From contig CBFHYO010000065.1 of assembly GCA_965660075.1 (NCBI GenBank), positions 1 to 64,000 of the forward strand: a stretch of 64,000 nucleotides of DNA, in the 5' to 3' direction. This document shows positions 34,011-41,650 of this stretch, in pieces. Position 1 is the first letter of the stretch, and each line of letters begins with the position of its first letter. The notes beneath the pieces are model-generated. The model saw nothing but the letters and a program-made list of their open reading frames with translations, did not search any database and was not told where the DNA came from. The translations under genes were made by a program, and so were the position numbers. This stretch comes from CAYYFV01 sp965660075 (GTDB lineage Bacteria > Patescibacteriota > Gracilibacteria > UBA1369 > GCA-2718715).

Positions 34011-34116
34011 CTTTCTCATCTACATGGTGAGTTTTTTTTGTTTCTACCAAATTCTCGTCTTGGCTAGTGGCTTATTTGTTTCGACCTTGGATATTTAGGT
34101 GTAAAATCACTTTCAC

Positions 34117-34145
34117 TTGAGAGTAAAACTGTTTTATATTAGAGT
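34117..34145 (+). promoter_or_regulatory. mnmA promoter
   Basis: TTGAGA (34117-34122), 17-base spacer, TAGAGT (34140-34145), 28 bases before the ATG. Confidence 0.4.
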
Positions 34146-34173
34146 GTGAACAAAATAATTATACTAAATTCAA

Positions 34174-35232
34174 ATGGCCAAAAAAGTTGCTCTATTGGCA
34201 TCGGGTGGAGTTGATAGCTCTGTAGCTATGGGTTTGCTGAAACAGCAGGGGTATATTGTTGAGGCATTTTATCTGAAAATTTGGCTCGAAGACGAATTGA
34301 GATTTCTGGGAGATTGCCCTTGGGCCCAAGATGTGGAGTATTTAGAACAGGTCTGCAAACAACTAGATGTACCTTTGCATATATTACCAATGCAAAAAGA
34401 ATACTTCGAAAGAGTTGTTGGCTACACTATTGATTCAGTAAAAAAGGGCCTCACCCCAAATCCAGACGTTATGTGCAATAATCATATTAAATTTGGTTTT
34501 TTTCTGGAAACCTTACCCGAAGGATTCGACTATGTGGCTTCTGGACACTATGCTCAGACTGGTGAGTTTGCAGGTGAAAAGTGTTTAAAGCAAGCGGTGG
34601 ACCCTATTAAAGATCAAACTTATTTTTTGTCTCAGGTTCCCTTTGAACTTTTACCAAAAATTTTATTTCCAATTGGTCACTTGAGCAAGCCTCAAGTTCG
34701 AACGGAGGCAGAAAAACTCAACCTACCGAACAAAGATCGAAAAGATTCACAAGGGATTTGTTTTCTGGGAAAACTTAAATTTAATGAATTTATTAATCAT
34801 TATTTAGGAGATAAGACTGGAGACATTGTTGAGTTTGAATCTGGAGAAAAAGTTGGTGAGCACAAAGGTTTCTATTATCACACTCGTGGTCAACGCAAGG
34901 GCCTGGGTTTGTCTGGAGGACCTTGGTATGTGGTTTCTAAGGATATCGAAAAAAACATCGTCTATGTATCTAAAAACTATGAATTACTATCCGAAAGCCG
35001 AAAATTGTTTTGTGTAGAGAGCGGGAATTTTATAAATGACAACTGGTTTATGAATCCAAATATTAAAGTTAAACTTCGGCATGGTCCAAAAATGTATGGC
35101 TGTAAAATTGAACAATTGGAAAATGGTTACAAGATAGAAATAGACTCAGCAGATCAAGGAATTTCGCCTGGTCAGTTTGCAGTTTTTTATTTAGATCAAA
35201 TGGTGCTTGGGTCTGCAACCATTAAAGAATAA
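34174..35232 (+). CDS. mnmA: tRNA-uridine 2-sulfurtransferase MnmA
   Basis: MnmA makes 2-thiouridine at U34 of Lys, Glu and Gln tRNAs. The P-loop ASGGVDSSVAMGLL binds ATP, the first catalytic cysteine is in NPDVMCNNHIKFG, the second in DSQGICFLGKL. SGHYAQ, DQTYFLSQVP and the C-terminal barrel (HTRGQRKGLGLSGGPWYV) are also present. 352 residues, normal length. No sulfur-donor gene (iscS) is seen nearby. A short AT-rich leader lacks a Shine-Dalgarno. Confidence 0.96.
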   Translation: MAKKVALLASGGVDSSVAMGLLKQQGYIVEAFYLKIWLEDELRFLGDCPWAQDVEYLEQVCKQLDVPLHILPMQKEYFERVVGYTIDSVKKGLTPNPDVMCNNHIKFGFFLETLPEGFDYVASGHYAQTGEFAGEKCLKQAVDPIKDQTYFLSQVPFELLPKILFPIGHLSKPQVRTEAEKLNLPNKDRKDSQGICFLGKLKFNEFINHYLGDKTGDIVEFESGEKVGEHKGFYYHTRGQRKGLGLSGGPWYVVSKDIEKNIVYVSKNYELLSESRKLFCVESGNFINDNWFMNPNIKVKLRHGPKMYGCKIEQLENGYKIEIDSADQGISPGQFAVFYLDQMVLGSATIKE

Positions 35233-35238
35233 AAACAT

Positions 35239-35267
35239 TTGCTCAATTTTTAGTTGGGATTTAAAAT
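35239..35267 (+). promoter_or_regulatory. dsbA-operon promoter
   Basis: TTGCTC (35239-35244), 17-base spacer, TAAAAT (35262-35267), 29 bases before the GTG start. Confidence 0.45.
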
Positions 35268-35296
35268 GTAGATAATTAACATTAATCCCCTGCTCT

Positions 35297-36061
35297 GTGG
35301 CAACAAAAGATTCTAAAGACAAAAAAACAACTACAAAAAAAGTGGTAAAAAAATCATCTGAGGCAAAAGCTCCTCTAAAAAAGTCTCCAACTAAAACAAA
35401 AACTACTGCTAAAAAGCCAGATGGTGTGTTGGTTGCTATTGGTGCATTTGTTGCATTGACATTGTTGGCGATTGCTCTTTCTGTGAGCATGGTACTTCAG
35501 AACTCAAATCAAGATGACTCTGTAGCTGCTGTTGTATCTGAGGTTTCAGTAGAAAATGACTCTGTGCTTGGAGATCCTAATGCTCCAATTACTATTGTAG
35601 AATTTTCTGATTATAGTTGCCCGTTTTGTGCTAGACACTTTACTGAGACTCTTCCACAAATTAAATCTGAATACATTGATTCGGGAATGGTAAAGTTAGT
35701 TTATCGTGATTTTGCTTTTAAAGGAGAAAAAAGTCAGAATTTAGCAGCAAGTGCTGAGTGTGCTGGAGAAAAAAGTGATGCAGACTTTTATAAGGTGCAT
35801 GACTATATTTTTAGCAACCCTGGCGCTGATACAGAGGGTGTAATTGCATTTGGTGCAGAAAATGGACTAGGAGCTGACTTTGCAGAATGTGTTCGTAATG
35901 GTGACATGCTGAGTGAAGTACAGGCAGACATGGCAGATGCTCAAAGTTATGGCGTTAATTCTACTCCAACATTCTTTATTAATGGAGAAAAAATTGTTGG
36001 CGCACAAGCTTTTGAGGCATTTAAGCAAGTGATTGATAAAAAATTAGCAGAAATGGAATAA
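35297..36061 (+). CDS. DsbA-family thiol oxidoreductase, membrane anchored
   Basis: The 254-residue protein starts at GTG (35297-35299). A lysine- and threonine-rich cytoplasmic segment (about 1-40) precedes a membrane helix (about 44-67). The DsbA/BdbD fold follows: active site SDYSCPFCARHF (CPFC at residues 108-111), helical insert, and cis-Pro loop NSTPTFFINGE. It most likely introduces disulfides into exported proteins, several of which here contain paired cysteines. It forms a TAATG junction with a small membrane protein that has two CxxC motifs. Confidence 0.9.
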   Translation: MATKDSKDKKTTTKKVVKKSSEAKAPLKKSPTKTKTTAKKPDGVLVAIGAFVALTLLAIALSVSMVLQNSNQDDSVAAVVSEVSVENDSVLGDPNAPITIVEFSDYSCPFCARHFTETLPQIKSEYIDSGMVKLVYRDFAFKGEKSQNLAASAECAGEKSDADFYKVHDYIFSNPGADTEGVIAFGAENGLGADFAECVRNGDMLSEVQADMADAQSYGVNSTPTFFINGEKIVGAQAFEAFKQVIDKKLAEME

Positions 36062-36510
36062 TGCATTACTTCTCTTTACGAAACATCTCAGTTTTTTCTG
36101 GGATGTTTCTTTTGTTTTTTAGTCTTACAACTTGGATGCTTACAAGCTTACCAGGCTCTAATAATATGGCGTGTGTTGTTGGTGCGTACTTAACTACTGG
36201 TAATATATTTATAAATCTCATCTTGTCTGTGGTTATCGCCCTGAGTATTGTGAATATGGTTGAATTTTCTGGTGTTCGCAAAAGATTTGTTTCAAAATCT
36301 GGGGTGATTGGTACGATATTAGCCTTTTTGACAAGCTTCTGTGCTGCGTGCACCCTTCCGATATTAGCTAGCCTTGGTATTGGAGGCTTGTTTAATTTTA
36401 TCTCTTTGAATCATGGTGTTTTTCAGATGCTGGCTATTTGTATGTGTTTATATGCGTTGTATTCAAGTCACAAGAAAGTCGTTTCTGAATGTAAAATGTG
36501 TCTGCAATGA
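36061..36510 (+). CDS. four-helix membrane protein with two CxxC motifs, candidate DsbA partner
   Basis: The 149-residue product has about four hydrophobic segments. One CxxC (FCAACTLP, Cys94/Cys97) sits at a membrane helix start and a second (CKMC, Cys144/Cys147) lies in the short C-terminal tail. The stretch CTLPILASLGIGG resembles small thiol-containing membrane proteins of the CcdA/MerT type, but I cannot assign a family. It is translationally coupled to dsbA, and no DsbB or VKOR gene is present, so it could re-oxidise or reduce the DsbA-like protein. It ends in TGA. Confidence 0.6.
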   Translation: MHYFSLRNISVFSGMFLLFFSLTTWMLTSLPGSNNMACVVGAYLTTGNIFINLILSVVIALSIVNMVEFSGVRKRFVSKSGVIGTILAFLTSFCAACTLPILASLGIGGLFNFISLNHGVFQMLAICMCLYALYSSHKKVVSECKMCLQ

Positions 36511-36752
36511 ATTTAATTTTAAGCACTTTAGGTTTTTTGATTTTTTTTGCTTTGACTATGGCTTGTGCAGGAGTGTTATTGGTTAGATTGCTTTCGACTA
36601 AAGTGCTTACTTGGTTATTTGTTATAACTGTTGTAATGACTACTTATTTTGGCAGCAGCGTATATTTACAAACACATGAACTAATAGATAAATTTTCACC
36701 AATGAATTTGATTAAATCTACCGATTTGTTTTCTAAATTTGCTGAAAATTAA
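36507..36752 (+). CDS. small two-helix membrane protein, third gene of the dsbA operon
   Basis: I choose ATG at 36507, which makes an ATGA overlap with the upstream stop; an in-frame ATG at 36498 is also possible. About 81 residues with two membrane helices (about 3-27 and 33-53) and a single cysteine (MACAG) in the first. Family unknown. The three-gene dsbA unit ends here, followed at once by the fMet tRNA promoter. Confidence 0.55.
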   Translation: MNLILSTLGFLIFFALTMACAGVLLVRLLSTKVLTWLFVITVVMTTYFGSSVYLQTHELIDKFSPMNLIKSTDLFSKFAEN

Positions 36753-36759
36753 AAAACTT

Positions 36760-36788
36760 TTGACGAAAGCCAAAAGTTGGTGTAAAGT
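36760..36788 (+). promoter_or_regulatory. promoter of tRNA-fMet
   Basis: TTGACG (36760-36765), 17-base spacer, TAAAGT (36783-36788), 12 bases before the tRNA. Confidence 0.6.
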
Positions 36789-36800
36789 AGTTTTACAAAT

Positions 36801-36875
36801 CGCGGAGTAGAGCAGTGGCAGCTCGTCAGGCTCATAACCTGAAGGTCGGTGGTTCGAATCCACCCTCCGCAACCA
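36801..36875 (+). tRNA. initiator tRNA-Met (CAT), CCA encoded
   Basis: Anticodon arm TCAGG-CTCATAA-CCTGA with CAT. The first base C1 faces A72, the unpaired end that marks bacterial initiator tRNA, with G2-C71 onward paired (GCGGAG/CTCCGC). The anticodon stem has A29-T41, G30-C40, G31-C39 instead of the usual three G-C pairs. CCA is encoded. Confidence 0.92.
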
Positions 36876-36889
36876 AATAGATTCAAAAA

Positions 36890-36914
36890 CCCTAGATTAG
36901 TCTAGGGATTTTTT
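36890..36914. terminator. bidirectional terminator after tRNA-fMet
   Basis: CCCTAGA-TTAG-TCTAGGG followed by ATTTTTT on the plus strand and TTTTTG on the minus strand, serving the tRNA and the convergent 36913-38895 gene. Confidence 0.8.
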
Positions 36915-38895
36915 ATTTTAGATACTCTGTAACTGCTTTGTGAAGATCTTCTTTAGACATATTGTGAGTACGATACAAATCAGTTATAAATTTTTTGACA
37001 GGTAATTTACCAAGGGAGCTCATTGCAAATGGAATGCTTAAATCTCCTATGCATAAATCTAAATGGCCCGACCCACTGTTACGGGTTCTAAGCTCCATTC
37101 CAAGTAATTTTGCCATCTTTGTTACTTGTCGGATATTAACAAAAGTTGGGTTTTCTCCATTAAAAGCTGATTTGATATATTCTATGTCTTGACTTTCTTG
37201 AACCTCGAAAATCTCTACAGGTGGGAGCGAATCGCTATCGGCTGGGCGATCTAAGGTACCTTTGAATAATCTTCGGATTACAATTTCTAATGTTTGTAAT
37301 TTAGAATTTATCTCTGATACAACATGGTTAATTTTGAACTCAATTGAGTTAAATTCAATTGATTGTTGGTTGATCAATTCTTCTGCAAACTTTTTATTTT
37401 TTTGTGTAATAGACTCTGAATCAAAACCTTCGAAAAGATCGGTAAACTCAGTAGTTAGAGTATCTGGAATAAATTCGGGTACTTGATCTGCTTTGCTTTC
37501 TTCTAAAGACTTTTGATACCAATCTAAAACCTCTGGACTAGATATTTGAGACTGATTATCTAAACAATCTTCTATACTTTCATATAAGTTGTTTAGAGTA
37601 TCTAGATGCATTAATTGACCCTTGATTTTGGAAGTAATAAGTAAATAAGCACTTTGTAGTCGAATAAACTCACCCGCAGAAACCTTAGGTTCTAACCTAA
37701 CCATGTTCAGTTTGTTTGGATTTTGATAAGAAGGTATCGGAGTGGATTCAGCTTTAGTTTTTTTACTCGGGTTGATAAATCTTTTTTTCTTTTTAGGCTT
37801 TTTAGGTATTACTCTTGGATTTGTCAGAATATCGGTATGTAATTTGGTTAACTCAGCCGAAGACAAGCTAGTTTCAATAGTCAGTAAGTCTCGAATTTGA
37901 GTAAAAGCACTTACGCTATAATGCACCTTAATATCCCTTGCTAAAGTTGAATATGTATCATGGTTGACTCTGGGTAAAAGCACATGCTTGAATACAATCA
38001 AGGTGGCTAGCTCTATAAAAGTTGACTCTATTGTTGCAAGTAACTCTTTATTTATAGAGAGTGGTTCTATGTCATCAAATAGTTTAATTAAGTTAGATGG
38101 AATATATGTTTTTTCATTTGGATCAACAAATTCTAAGGAAGAATCCCTAAACTTTCTAGTAAAAAAGTTCAAATAGGACTTTTCTAAATCAAAAAAGATA
38201 GTTGTGACAAATGCCTTTGGAGATAAATTTGCATACTTAGATCTATATTGAATATCTCGAAAATCCCAATCTAATTCAAATACTGGCGCAAAACTAATGA
38301 AAAAATTTAGTATTAAATTGTGAAATATAGATAAGAATAATTTGGCAACTTTTTCAATTTCTGGATCTTTAACAACTGTCATATCGTGTAACTCAATCAA
38401 GAAATGCTCTAGATTTTGTAAAACGTCATCTGAATTAGAGTTGATTGATTTTGTAAAATCTTCAAAAATATCGTTAAAAACAGGGTTCACTGCAAAAATC
38501 TCATCATCAATTGGCAAGCAGGCATATTCAATCTCGCATAATGAAATAGCGGCAAGCATTAGTATTTCCTCATACCGCGCTTTAACTCTAGTTACAATAT
38601 TAGAGATTGTTTCTGTGGTTTGTACCACTTCGCAAAATAAATTGTCACCTGATTTCAGTTGCATTTCTCGAACTGTGTCTGTTGTAAGTGAGGGTAAAGT
38701 TGCAGGTTTGAAACGTGTTAAATCCATCGGAGATGCAAGTCTTATAAACTTCCCATACAAAAAATAGTTTGGCTGATGAACAACTTTAATTGCATCTCCA
38801 ATTATAGTTGTTGAGTCATCTGGTAGCATGTACCTACCAGCTTCTAGGTTTCTATACTGGGCTTCTCTTAATTGTGAAGGTGAAATTTTTTTCAA
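36913..38895 (-). CDS. large helical protein with C-terminal HicA-like domain, hypothetical
   Basis: The 660-residue protein begins at TTG (38893-38895); the frame is closed by a stop about 30 bases upstream and the next ATG is 22 codons later. The N-terminal 350 residues are mostly helical without recognisable motifs. A lysine-rich linker (PKKPKKKKRFINPSKK, about 365-382) is followed by more helices. The last about 70 residues (VTKMAKLLGMELRTRNSGSG, GHLDL, then SLGKLPVKKFITDLYR) resemble the HicA/YcfA dsRNA-binding fold with its G-S-x-H centre. HicA toxins are normally free small proteins. No hicB lies beside it, so this is more likely an RNA-binding tail than a toxin. Confidence 0.55.
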   Translation of the reverse strand: MKKISPSQLREAQYRNLEAGRYMLPDDSTTIIGDAIKVVHQPNYFLYGKFIRLASPMDLTRFKPATLPSLTTDTVREMQLKSGDNLFCEVVQTTETISNIVTRVKARYEEILMLAAISLCEIEYACLPIDDEIFAVNPVFNDIFEDFTKSINSNSDDVLQNLEHFLIELHDMTVVKDPEIEKVAKLFLSIFHNLILNFFISFAPVFELDWDFRDIQYRSKYANLSPKAFVTTIFFDLEKSYLNFFTRKFRDSSLEFVDPNEKTYIPSNLIKLFDDIEPLSINKELLATIESTFIELATLIVFKHVLLPRVNHDTYSTLARDIKVHYSVSAFTQIRDLLTIETSLSSAELTKLHTDILTNPRVIPKKPKKKKRFINPSKKTKAESTPIPSYQNPNKLNMVRLEPKVSAGEFIRLQSAYLLITSKIKGQLMHLDTLNNLYESIEDCLDNQSQISSPEVLDWYQKSLEESKADQVPEFIPDTLTTEFTDLFEGFDSESITQKNKKFAEELINQQSIEFNSIEFKINHVVSEINSKLQTLEIVIRRLFKGTLDRPADSDSLPPVEIFEVQESQDIEYIKSAFNGENPTFVNIRQVTKMAKLLGMELRTRNSGSGHLDLCIGDLSIPFAMSSLGKLPVKKFITDLYRTHNMSKEDLHKAVTEYLK

Positions 38896-38962
38896 ATTAC
38901 TGACAGTTAACTTGTTTTGATTTTAGAAAACTTTTCTTGTTATGTCAATATGTTGTTTTTGG

Positions 38963-38991
38963 TTGATTAAAGTAGTTTTTGATCTTAAAAT
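38963..38991 (+). promoter_or_regulatory. promoter of second hisS
   Basis: TTGATT (38963-38968), 17-base spacer, TAAAAT (38986-38991). The leader is AATGTTAAGTTATG, with TTAAGTTA at 39007-39014. Confidence 0.55.
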
Positions 38992-39013
38992 AAAGAAAAT
39001 TAAATGTTAAGTT

Positions 39014-40285
39014 ATGAATCTCATCCAACCAAGACTACTCAAAGGCTTTCGAGACTTTGGTCCCAAAGAATCTATGCGTAGAACCCAAATAATTGAAACT
39101 ATTAGATCTGTATATGAAAAATATGGCTTTGATGAAATCGAAACTCCTATTCTTGAATATTCCGAGATATTGTTTGGAAAAATGGGTGGAGAGGCAGAAA
39201 AACTAACTTATAACTTTGAGGACCATGGTGGTCGTGGGGTTTGTATGAAATATGACCATACTGTGAGTTTTACAAGATACTATGCTCAAAATTTTAGTAA
39301 ACTTGCTTCACCGTTTAAGAGATATCAGTTTGGACCTGTTTTTCGTGCAGATAAAAATCAGAAAAATCGATATAGACAATTATATCAATTCGATGCAGAT
39401 GTGATTGGAGCAAACACCTTGCACTCAGAAATTGAATTAATTGCGATGATGATAAATGCCTACAAAGCTTGCGGACTTAAAGATTTTAAGGTGAGACTTA
39501 ATGATCGTGTGCTTGTGGATGGATTACTAGAAGCCATTGGAATTGACCATGGGCATAAATATCAAGTAATTGGTGTTATAGATAGAGTGCATAAAATAGG
39601 GCTGGAAAATACTTTCGAGGAGTTTAAGAAAATTGGTGTTTCTAAGGACAAAGCTTTGAAACTTATCGATGCTATTGATGTTCATGGTAATCAATTATCA
39701 CAATTGCAAAAAATTCATGGTGTTAACACTCTAAGACTAGAAAAAATAATAGAAACATTGGACAACCTAGGATTGTCAGAGTTTATAGAATTCGATTTTA
39801 GTATCGTGCGCGGATTAGATTATTATACTGGTGTTGTTTTAGAAGTAACTGTTGATGAAGTTGCGGGTTCGATTGGGGCTGGTGGCAGATACGATGATCT
39901 ATGCTCTTTATTTACCAGACAGCAATTTAGTGGATTTGGCTTGTCTATTGGAATAGATAGACTTTATGATGGACTAGAGGCTCAAGGATACTTTGATGAG
40001 TCTTCAACCAAAACTAAAGTATTAATTTCTGTTTATGGTGAAGGAACTTATTTAAAGAGCTTGCAATTGCAAAAAACTTTACATGAAAATGGTATTGCAG
40101 CAGAGGTGTATCCTGATGAAGATAAACTAAAGAAACAATTAAAATATGCTGATCGAAAAGGTATTGGTTTTGTTTTGCTTGCTGGTCCACAAGAAATTGC
40201 AAATGGAGAATATGTTTTAAAAGATATGTTCTCGGGTGAGCAAGAACATGTGAATGAAAAAAAGCTAATCGAAAGATTAGCTTAG
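39014..40285 (+). CDS. hisS: histidyl-tRNA synthetase (second of two)
   Basis: 423 residues with a clean class II core: LLKGFRDFGPKES, motif 1 FDEIETPILEYSEILF, motif 2 YQFGPVFRADKNQKNRYRQL, the His-binding signature IVRGLDYYTGVVLEV, motif 3 SIGAGGRYDDLCSLF and a C-terminal anticodon-binding domain. The KGFRDFGP opening and overall style are closer to the archaeal/eukaryotic-type HisRS, while the first copy at 25028 is of another subfamily. All catalytic residues are kept, so it should be functional. The last codons form a hairpin that probably terminates the convergent eno transcript. Confidence 0.92.
   Translation: MNLIQPRLLKGFRDFGPKESMRRTQIIETIRSVYEKYGFDEIETPILEYSEILFGKMGGEAEKLTYNFEDHGGRGVCMKYDHTVSFTRYYAQNFSKLASPFKRYQFGPVFRADKNQKNRYRQLYQFDADVIGANTLHSEIELIAMMINAYKACGLKDFKVRLNDRVLVDGLLEAIGIDHGHKYQVIGVIDRVHKIGLENTFEEFKKIGVSKDKALKLIDAIDVHGNQLSQLQKIHGVNTLRLEKIIETLDNLGLSEFIEFDFSIVRGLDYYTGVVLEVTVDEVAGSIGAGGRYDDLCSLFTRQQFSGFGLSIGIDRLYDGLEAQGYFDESSTKTKVLISVYGEGTYLKSLQLQKTLHENGIAAEVYPDEDKLKKQLKYADRKGIGFVLLAGPQEIANGEYVLKDMFSGEQEHVNEKKLIERLA
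40257..40283 (-). terminator. eno terminator inside the hisS 3' end
   Basis: AAGCTAATC-GAAA-GATTAGCTT on the plus strand is a perfect 9-bp stem overlapping the hisS stop. On the minus strand it is followed by seven Ts, 20 bases past the eno stop. Confidence 0.75.
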
Positions 40286-40302
40286 ATCATAAATTTAAAT
40301 AC

Positions 40303-41553
40303 TTAAGAGTTGAGTAGTTGCTCGATTCTGAGTAATCGATTGTATTTACAAGTTCGTTCTGATCTACAGAGCGAACCTGTTTTTATTTGACCTGTCTGCA
40401 TTCCGACTGCTAAATCTGCAATAAGACTATCTTCTGAATCTCCAGATCTATGAGAAACAACTGTGTTCCAGGCGTTGTTTTTTGCTACATTAATAGCATC
40501 TACTGTTTCTGTAATTGTGCCTATTTGGTTTGGTTTGATTAGCACTGCGTTACATGAATTATTTTCGATTGCATCTACAATTAAATCTGGATTTGTAACC
40601 AGGTAGTCATCCCCTACAACCTGGATTTTATCTCCAAGTTTTTGCATAAACTCTATCCAACCTTGAGTATCTGATTCATCCATAGGATCTTCGATAGAAA
40701 ATATTGGGTAGTCCTCACACATTTTTGCAAAGTAATCAACCAGTTGAGACGAGGAAAACTCTTGCATTTGATTGTCTACCATCATTTTATAAACACCATC
40801 ACTATAAAACTCTGATGCAGCTACATCTAAACAAATATAAACATCGACACCTGGTGTATACCCAGACTCATTGATTGCTTGAACCAAAAAATCCAAAGCA
40901 TGCTCGTTACTTTCAAGGTTGGGTGCAAATCCCCCCTCGTCTCCGACAGAAACTTTATAACCTGCATTTTTAAGTAGCTTTTTAAGCGTGTGAAAAATTT
41001 CCGAGCCAACTCGAATTTGTTCAGCTGTAGTTTGCAGACCCAAAGGCATAATCATGAATTCTTGGATACTCAATCCTGAATCAGCATGAGCTCCTCCATT
41101 GATTAAATTCATCATTGGAATAGGCATCATAAAATTTTGTGCATCTATGTCAAAATATTCAAACAATGCCAAGTTTTGAGAACTGGCAGATAGTTTTGCA
41201 TAAGCCATAGAACAAGCTAAAATAGCATTAGCACCAAGTTTGGACTTGTTTGGTGTACCATCTAACTGCTTTAAGATTTCATCAAATTCTCGCTGTTGAC
41301 CAAGTTTAAAATTGAGGATTTTGGGTACAATGGTTTGCTCTATGTTTTTAATGGCTTTTGTGACAGATTTACCATGATAAATAGTTGGATCATTATCTCT
41401 AAGCTCTACAGCTTCGCGTGTGCCTGTAGATGCGCCAGATGGGACAATTGATGACTCCATATGGCCACTAGATGAATACATAAAAACCTGAATCGTTGGA
41501 TTCCCTCTCGAATCTAAAACTTGCAGGGCTTGAACTTTTGAAATTTCTGACAT
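40303..41553 (-). CDS. eno: enolase
   Basis: Enolase converts 2-phosphoglycerate to phosphoenolpyruvate. The 416-residue enzyme has SRGNPTIQV, PSGASTGTREAVELRD, NLINGGAHADSGLSIQEFM, SVGDEGGFAPN, the metal ligands in VYICLDVAASEFY, FSIEDPMDESD and VVGDDYLVTN, catalytic Lys in AVLIKPNQIGT, and SHRSGDSEDSLIADLAV. It is a little shorter than usual (about 430) but complete. It is monocistronic, with its own promoter and a terminator embedded in the facing hisS gene. Confidence 0.97.
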   Translation of the reverse strand: MSEISKVQALQVLDSRGNPTIQVFMYSSSGHMESSIVPSGASTGTREAVELRDNDPTIYHGKSVTKAIKNIEQTIVPKILNFKLGQQREFDEILKQLDGTPNKSKLGANAILACSMAYAKLSASSQNLALFEYFDIDAQNFMMPIPMMNLINGGAHADSGLSIQEFMIMPLGLQTTAEQIRVGSEIFHTLKKLLKNAGYKVSVGDEGGFAPNLESNEHALDFLVQAINESGYTPGVDVYICLDVAASEFYSDGVYKMMVDNQMQEFSSSQLVDYFAKMCEDYPIFSIEDPMDESDTQGWIEFMQKLGDKIQVVGDDYLVTNPDLIVDAIENNSCNAVLIKPNQIGTITETVDAINVAKNNAWNTVVSHRSGDSEDSLIADLAVGMQTGQIKTGSLCRSERTCKYNRLLRIEQLLNS

Positions 41554-41580
41554 TTTGATAGTTTATTAATAGCTGAACTA

Positions 41581-41609
41581 ATTGTAGACTCAAAAAAAGC
41601 TTTATTCAA
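41581..41609 (-). promoter_or_regulatory. eno promoter
   Basis: On the minus strand TTGAAT (41609-41604), 17-base spacer, TACAAT (41586-41581), 27 bases before the ATG. Confidence 0.65.
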
Positions 41610-41650
41610 ATGTAGTTTTTTGCTAGAGTGATGGCATGTAAAAAGAAACT

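Larger units (their letters stand above)
33884..34088 (+). repeat. 84-bp direct repeat, two copies, period 121
   Basis: 33884-33967 and 34005-34088 are identical except one base (C at 33946, G at 34067). The unit starts with the tRNA 3' end (GCTCCA), includes the T8 terminator and continues into degenerate tRNA-like sequence. The period of 121 equals one tRNA plus its trailer. Confidence 0.9.

Noticed and set aside
30356..36510. UGA recoded as glycine (Gracilibacteria/Absconditabacteria)
   Set aside because: The xer, dprA and 36061-36510 frames end naturally at TGA directly before or over the next start, and no gene contains in-frame TGA.
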